The notes below the pieces were generated by a model. It was not told the DNA's origin. It did not search any database and was given only the letters and a program-made list of their open reading frames with translations. Shown here piece by piece: positions 59,102-64,000 of a stretch of DNA of 64,000 bases (position 1 is its first letter; every line of letters begins with the position of its first letter). Source of the DNA: Leguminivora glycinivorella (Eukaryota; Arthropoda; Insecta; Lepidoptera; Tortricidae); NCBI RefSeq assembly GCF_023078275.1, contig NC_062972.1, positions 12,088,191-12,152,190 on the forward strand, written 5' to 3'. The position numbers were made by a program, and so were the translations under genes.

Positions 59102-59544
59102 AGCACGAAATTAATTAATTTTCTTATACCGTCCGTTTCTAACATTGATTTATATAGCTCAATGGCATCGATTAATTTTTTAGTCGTATCCTCATCACCG
59201 GTCATAATAGGTAAGAGGTGGACTGCCGTTTTGAGATCGAATTTTTCCATGGCGGTTGACTTTACAATATGACTGCTCGTACAAAATTGGTATATTTTGT
59301 TATATAGATGTTCGATATTATTACGTAATTCGTCAATATATACTACTGTATCGCTGGTAACTTCTCCTTTTAAGATTTTATTATCTATCACTTTTGAATA
59401 CTCCAAAAACGTATCATATAACTCTTTTGCTGTTATCAACTTTTCATTTAATTTCTTTTCTGTTCTTTTTTCAAGACTTAACTTAGAAATATTTTGCTTA
59501 AGTTTGCTTAATTCATTGTATAAATCTGTAAGCTCTTGAAACAT
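59102..59544 (-). pseudogene. Gag, N-terminal part
   Basis: From the Met at 59544 the frame gives about 147 gag residues before running into the inserted LTR (the track then adds foreign codons). Residues about 1-95 are strongly helical with Lys/Glu/Leu repeats (e.g. LYNELSKLKQNISKLSLEK), a probable coiled coil. Residues about 98-145 (STAMEKFDLKTAVHLLPIM) start the capsid-like part. The remaining gag lies at 50733-51490. Interrupted, so no full-length protein can be made. Confidence 0.75.
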
Positions 59545-59730
59545 CGCCTTAAAGGCATTTACTTGACGAACATATATGATACGTTTTAGATAAATTTATA
59601 TTAAAATTAATCTATGTTATAGGTAATTAATTCTACTAACTCACATTTGAACCACATAACACTTCACTTTCGTCGCATTGCGTCACCGTGCCGTCAAAAG
59701 TCCGAGGAAGGCGTCGTAAAAAAAAAACTG

Positions 59731-60045
59731 TTACACCGCATCTGCTGCTCCGGTCCTCTTCCCGAGTCCAAAGGATCGCCTGAAGGCCACTTGACCGTTA
59801 ATTTCCCTACGGATCATCTTCTTATGGCATCTCAAATATATCTTGTATAGCCCGTACACGAAGATCAGAGCAATAATGACAAGTATGGTCATCAGGACTA
59901 TGTTGGTGTTGCTGACGTGGTATGCCAAATCCTTCACCGAGGCATTTGCTTCATTGTTTCCTCCTGAAGCCGTCTGCGCGATGATTACCTCTTGTGGTTT
60001 AGATGTGCCGGACCCCATTTTAACAGTAGGTAACGTCGTACGCAT
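59731..60045 (-). CDS. Small membrane protein upstream of gag
   Basis: A 104-residue frame. A second Met at residue 10 (codon at 60018) starts MGSGTSKP, which fits the N-myristoylation consensus (Gly2, Ser/Thr at 6), so translation probably starts there, giving 95 residues. One hydrophobic segment (about residues 48-70, IVLMTILVIIALIFVYGLY) is followed by a basic stretch (YLRCHKKMIRREIN). It lies between the LTR remnant and gag on the same strand, 186 bp before gag. Similar short proteins precede gag in some insect gypsy-type elements (from memory); their role is not known to me. The frame is intact. Confidence 0.6.
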   Translation of the reverse strand: MRTTLPTVKMGSGTSKPQEVIIAQTASGGNNEANASVKDLAYHVSNTNIVLMTILVIIALIFVYGLYKIYLRCHKKMIRREINGQVAFRRSFGLGKRTGAADAV

Positions 60046-60240
60046 TATTGATGTGACATTAGCTTATAACGAATACACTGCCACTTCGCCCAAATGGGGT
60101 ATAGTCCCACAGACATTGTTCAGTCTTTAACAAAACACTGCTTGTTCTGCCACTTTAGTCCACAAATTGTTTAATTTTTATTTAATTTAGTTCCTTCATT
60201 TTTAATTAATTACAACCTTGCACTCGCGAACACGAGGCCG

Positions 60241-60420
60241 CTGCCTTAAAAGGCAGGGTCGCCATGTACGGATGGCATTAGAGAAACAACAGCTTCGATG
60301 AATATATGATTTATTCTGACTGATATTAGGCAAGGTACACGATTATATAGGCAGTGCTTACGTACTACTGACATAGGTAAATACATACTACATCACACTT
60401 ATATGATTAAGTACTGTCCA
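60241..60420 (-). repeat. Remnant 5' LTR and primer-binding site of the gypsy-type relic
   Basis: The minus strand reads TGGCGACCCTGCC at 60252-60264, a TGGCG-type primer-binding site, directly downstream of GCCATCCGTACA, an LTR end in CA. Upstream are AATAAA (rc of about 60311-60316) and a TATATAATC box (about 60341-60349), in an order fitting U3-R-U5. With no second LTR to compare, the outer limit is a guess. Confidence 0.5.
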
Positions 60421-60852
60421 ATTAACCGAAATAAAATATGACCATATTTTATTAGGACTTAAAAAGAGCAAAAAATATTTTTGAAATATACTTTTACGTA
60501 ATCAGGCGAAAAATTACAGTCATGTTAATCTATAGAATATCTATGCATCAAGTCATTCTACTCTAAAACAACATTTTCTGACTTTTTAAGTATGAAGGCG
60601 TAAAGTTCAATATGTCAGTGATTGTTTTGACGTGCAGTAAGGTTCGAATTCGATGACGTCACTACGTCGCTGACAGCGTTTTCGGTGGCCAAAATAAATA
60701 AAAAATTACACACATTTTTAATCGGAAATTTAATTTAATCGGATAATCATTTATTATGCCAAATTCGATGTCTTTGTGAGTCTAGTAGCTTATTCTACGT
60801 TGATGCAAAAATATAAACAGATTTCTCTAGTACCTACATTTTGCGACCCAAT
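60421..60852. other. No recognised feature
   Basis: AT-rich spacer; GGTTCGAATTCGATG at about 60643 is not part of a tRNA fold. Confidence 0.4.
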
Positions 60853-61285
60853 AATAGTTATTTGTTATACAAGGAGGCAAAGTTGTATTTTAACGCCGAG
60901 TGTGGAATTGAAAAACGAGCAAGTGAAAGGATTCTATAGTTGAACCACGAGCGAAGCGAGTGGTTCGAAAATAGAATCCTGAACTTGCGAGTTTTTTAAC
61001 ACTCGAGAAGTAAAATACATTTGCACCCGAGTGTAACACAAAAATTTTCCCCTCACTATAGCGAGGAAACTACAACGCAAAAAATGCGTTTATCACTGCT
61101 TCCAGCAGTTCCACATGTGGTAAATCATCTTTATTACTAGATTCACCTACTTTTATCAATTTTAAAGCAGTTAATTTGACTTTATTCAAGGACAAATTAC
61201 TTTACCCACTAGTGGATAAAATGCGTTTTTACCCGCTGGTATTAACGGACAAAACACGTGTTTCCAAGCTAGTGAGGGGAAAATA
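60853..61285 (-). repeat. Repeat family C, copy 2 (minus)
   Basis: Reverse orientation of 41385-41816: TAGTTATTTGTTATACAAGG at the left, GAGCGAAGCGAGTGGTTCG inside and CTAGTGAGGGGAAAA at the right. Confidence 0.8.
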
Positions 61286-61733
61286 CATTTACGTACATGT
61301 CTGCCTTAATCGTTAAAATGGTCAAAGAAAATGTTTGCTGTATGTAATGTCTTGAGCGAAGGACGGATACATACAGGGATAGTAATTTTTGAAGATACTA
61401 ATACACATAAAACTGTTATGATAATGTATGAAAACCGTAATTAATGCATTTCCCGAAAGTTTACGATCTCTCGAGCATTCCCAAAACTGATCGACCCTGT
61501 CTCGGGAAATTAAAAACCTTTCCCTGAACTGATTTTGAATGCTTTAGATATTACCTATTTATAAGAGACTTTGTTCTTATTACCGAGAAAATACAATGTT
61601 TGATAGATAACATTTCAAAGAAATGTCTTTTTAGTAAATTTGTATTGGAAGAAATAGAAATCTAGTAGCCACTAGTCACTGTGCGCCCTATAGAAATTCG
61701 CTATAATTATTGTCCCTAAAAAAGGAGCATATC
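61286..61733. other. No recognised feature
   Basis: Spacer between family C and the second hAT-type element. Its last 8 bases (AGCATATC) are the target duplication of that element. Confidence 0.4.
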
Positions 61734-62264
61734 TAGGGTTGCAAAAAAACGGTTTTTTTTCTAACTTGAAAAAAAAACATGAAAAGTAACCGTGAAAAAA
61801 AAACAGTTTTTTTTCTGGATCATGTTTTTTTTCTAAAGTACGAAATCTCAAAATTTGCAAAGCAATTAATACTTTTATACGGTTTTTTAGACTTAATGGT
61901 AACTATTAAACACATTTAATCAAATAATTTTAATTTCTGGTCTTATATAAGTAACATTTACGAAATCTGTAGTTGGTAGTTATCACTATTTACTGTTGGC
62001 AACACCACCACCTCTCCGCGTTGCACGCCGCATCGGGGATTTCCCAATAAACGTTTGTATACTGAAGTTAATCGAATTAAAATGTACGTTATTATAATTG
62101 AAGCACGTTACAACTCACGAAAAACCGTTATTGTCGAATTATTTGTTCATCTGAAAAAAAACCATATTTAGAAAAAAAACAAGGGTGCTCGGTTTTTTTT
62201 CATGTTTTTTTTTTTCAAAATTCTGAAAAAAAAACATTTGGTTTTTTTTCTATTTGCAACCCTA
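61734..62264. mobile_element. hAT-type miniature element, copy 2
   Basis: Same family and orientation as 5503-6029: starts TAGGGTTGCAAAAAAACGG, ends GCAACCCTA, with exact AGCATATC at 61726-61733 and 62265-62272. The two copies differ by scattered substitutions and small indels in A/T-runs. Confidence 0.9.
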
Positions 62265-62272
62265 AGCATATC

Positions 62273-63690
62273 TGACAGGCTCTTCTAGGGTCTGCAACAA
62301 TCACAGGGGTGATACGTGACTGTTATTACAGGCGTCGGTGGGCTCCGGTGACCACTTACTATCAGTCTAGCCGTACTATGCTTGTTTGCAACCACAACCA
62401 CCATTACATAAATAACATAAATAAAATGTATTCCATACAATAAAGTATGTCCGAGGCGGGCACAGAAGGAAACAATCTATTGTATTAATCATTAAAACTA
62501 TTCTTATACGAGTAACAACCGGTAGTATTTAACAACAAAGGAATATAATATAAATAAATGTTTTTTAATCGGTATTCGCAATGCCGCATTTCTTGAGATT
62601 AATGATAAAGGTTATTTATATGACATGCGCTGGGTATGCGGCGCCCTGTCAACGTTGTCCACGATATATGGGAATTTGCAGTGTATGTACATGCAATACA
62701 TTATAGTAAGTATATATAATTTTAGTACGCTACTACAGTTTAGGCAGCTGTTGTATCTATATTCAAAGTAAAATACGTCCTTCGACTAATATTTTGAACT
62801 GCCTTGCAACAGCTACACTGTAAAACGAACTGTCTACGGTGTTTCCAGGACGTATTACAACTTTCAAATATTAAGAAAAGGTTGTACTCTCACATAAACC
62901 GCAATCGTTCATCGGCAACGCACTTAGTACTTCGCTAGAGCTGTGGGTCCACATGGGCGGCGGTAATTACTTACAGTCAGTCAGTCGATACGTATGCCCG
63001 TTTGCCTCCTGGCATAGGTAATACCTTACATTTTTCTTAAACTTTGAGTTATTTGATGTTCACTATCCATTTCCATCACATAAAGTCTCTTGAATTGACT
63101 TATACTTAAATGTGTACCGCAAAACTATACTTTGTATTTGTAAAAGCATACCGAACCAAAACATACAATTTAACAAAGGTATTTAAATAAGAATAATAGA
63201 CTTTAAACGACTAATAAATATTTAAAAAAAAATGTTATTTAATTACCTACATATAAAAAAATTAAAGTTCATAGTATATTAAGTGATATATACCTACAAA
63301 AATTGTGTACCGTCTCAGGAAGTAAAAATTCCCTCGACATTAATAAAACAATCATAATAGAGGAAATGGACTTGATAATTAAGCAAATGTCAGTTCACTT
63401 GAAACTTCAGCAACGATAATTGAGAGTTATAAGGTGACATCGGCTCTTCGGTTTCTATGCATAGAACGTGATAACCGATCAGCTATCATAGACTTAATAG
63501 AAAATAACATGTTGGAAGTTTTGGCCCGGCCTGTCCAATCTAGCATGAGTCATTAATTAGGGTGAACCTTATCGTTTTTATTTTTATTAGACGGTCAAAC
63601 AAATATTGTCACTAAAAAAAGGCGGCAAAATTTGAAAAACGTAGAGGTGAAGGTTTATCGTCGCATAGAAAATATGAATTTTGCACCTTT
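62273..63690. other. No gene; two diverged retroposed tails
   Basis: At 62325-62392 GGTGACCACTTACTATCAG and GCTTGTTTGCAACC, and at 62945-63010 GTAATTACTTACAGTCAG and CCGTTTGCCTCCTGGC, are diverged versions of the repeat end at 22225-22331. Otherwise AT-rich and unrecognised. Confidence 0.45.
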
Positions 63691-64000
63691 TTTAGGGTTC
63701 CGTAGTCAACTAGGAACCCTTATAGTTTCGCCATGTCTGTCTGTCCGTCCGTCCGTCCGTCCGTCCGCGGATAATCTCAGTAACCGTAAGCACTAGAAAG
63801 CTGAAATTTGGTACCAATATGTATATCAATCACGTCAACAAAGTGCAAAAATAAAAAATGGAAAAAAATGTTTTATTAGGGTACCCCCCCTACATGTAAA
63901 GTGGGGGCTGATATTTTTTTTCATTCCAACCCCTACGTGTGATATATTGTTGGATAGGTATTTAAAAATGAATAAGGGTTTCCTAAGATCGTTTTTTGAT
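63691..64000 (+). mobile_element. GTCC-microsatellite repeat, copy 6, cut by the window end
   Basis: TTAGGGTTCCGTAGTCAAC with a short (GTCC)n tract (about 63743-63767) and the family body up to AAGGGTTTCCTAAGATCG; the rest lies beyond the window. Confidence 0.88.

Larger units (their letters stand above)
50366..60420 (-). mobile_element. Ty3/gypsy-type LTR retroelement relic, split by a younger element
   Basis: On the minus strand the order is remnant LTR and primer-binding site (about 60241-60420), small membrane protein (59731-60045), gag N-terminal part (59102-59544), the 7.6-kb insertion (51491-59101), gag C-terminal part (50733-51490) and protease (50366-50746). Reverse transcriptase, RNase H, integrase, any env and the 3' LTR are absent, so it is 3'-truncated. 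The gag frame continues on both sides of the insertion with no net loss, showing that the insertion came later. The small membrane protein before gag suggests an errantivirus-like insect lineage (inference). Confidence 0.75.

Noticed and set aside
1..64000. CRISPR arrays or prokaryotic operons
   Set aside because: No regularly spaced direct repeats with unique spacers; composition and repeats are those of an insect genome.

Overview
The window looks like lepidopteran (moth or butterfly) nuclear DNA. This is inferred from its AT-rich composition, from many repeat types that I know as common in Lepidoptera (GTCC-microsatellite repeats beginning AGGGTTCCGTAGTC, tRNA-derived SINEs, Helitron-like pieces ending AAAAGCTAGT, RTE/Jockey/R1-type LINE relics, Penelope GIY-YIG), and from the absence of prokaryotic gene organisation. 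I recognise no host protein-coding gene and no functional tRNA or rRNA gene. Almost everything identifiable is transposable-element material, so the window is probably intergenic or intronic.

Layout. 1-9 kb: an uninterrupted RTE-type reverse transcriptase frame (1095-3152, minus) lacking the endonuclease domain, a TA-flanked miniature transposon (4525-5304), a hAT-type miniature transposon with an exact 8-bp target duplication (5503-6029), a block of nested palindromes (6361-6894), and a tRNA-derived SINE with a 13-bp target duplication (7881-8211). 9-16 kb: CRE-like palindromes around a LINE end, an apparently exact 322-bp tandem duplication, several repeat copies, and a 1.78-kb fold-back element (14151-15933) whose arms are built of ~160-bp modules. 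16-34 kb: short miniature elements, SINEs, a 22-bp minisatellite, Helitron-like pieces, and a Penelope fragment inserted (12-bp target duplication) inside a GTCC repeat. 34-37 kb: a TTAA-flanked piggyBac-like element that contains a dead Jockey-type reverse transcriptase, which itself contains a short retroposed insert with a 13-bp target duplication. 41-49 kb: two composite inverted-repeat structures harbouring LINE relics. 50-60.4 kb: a minus-strand Ty3/gypsy-type relic (small membrane protein, gag, protease, remnant LTR) whose gag is split by a 7.6-kb LTR retrotransposon with LTRs, primer-binding site, polypurine tract and 4-bp target duplication but no coding capacity that I can see. 60-64 kb: second copies of several families; the window ends inside a GTCC repeat.

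The DNA is best read as layers of insertions, several datable relative to each other by target-site duplications. The most notable item is the coding-free LTR element at 51491-59101, whose two LTRs seem almost identical apart from one deletion, so it is probably young and dependent on proteins made elsewhere. Family names for the non-coding repeats come from structure and memory of the families, not from database searches.
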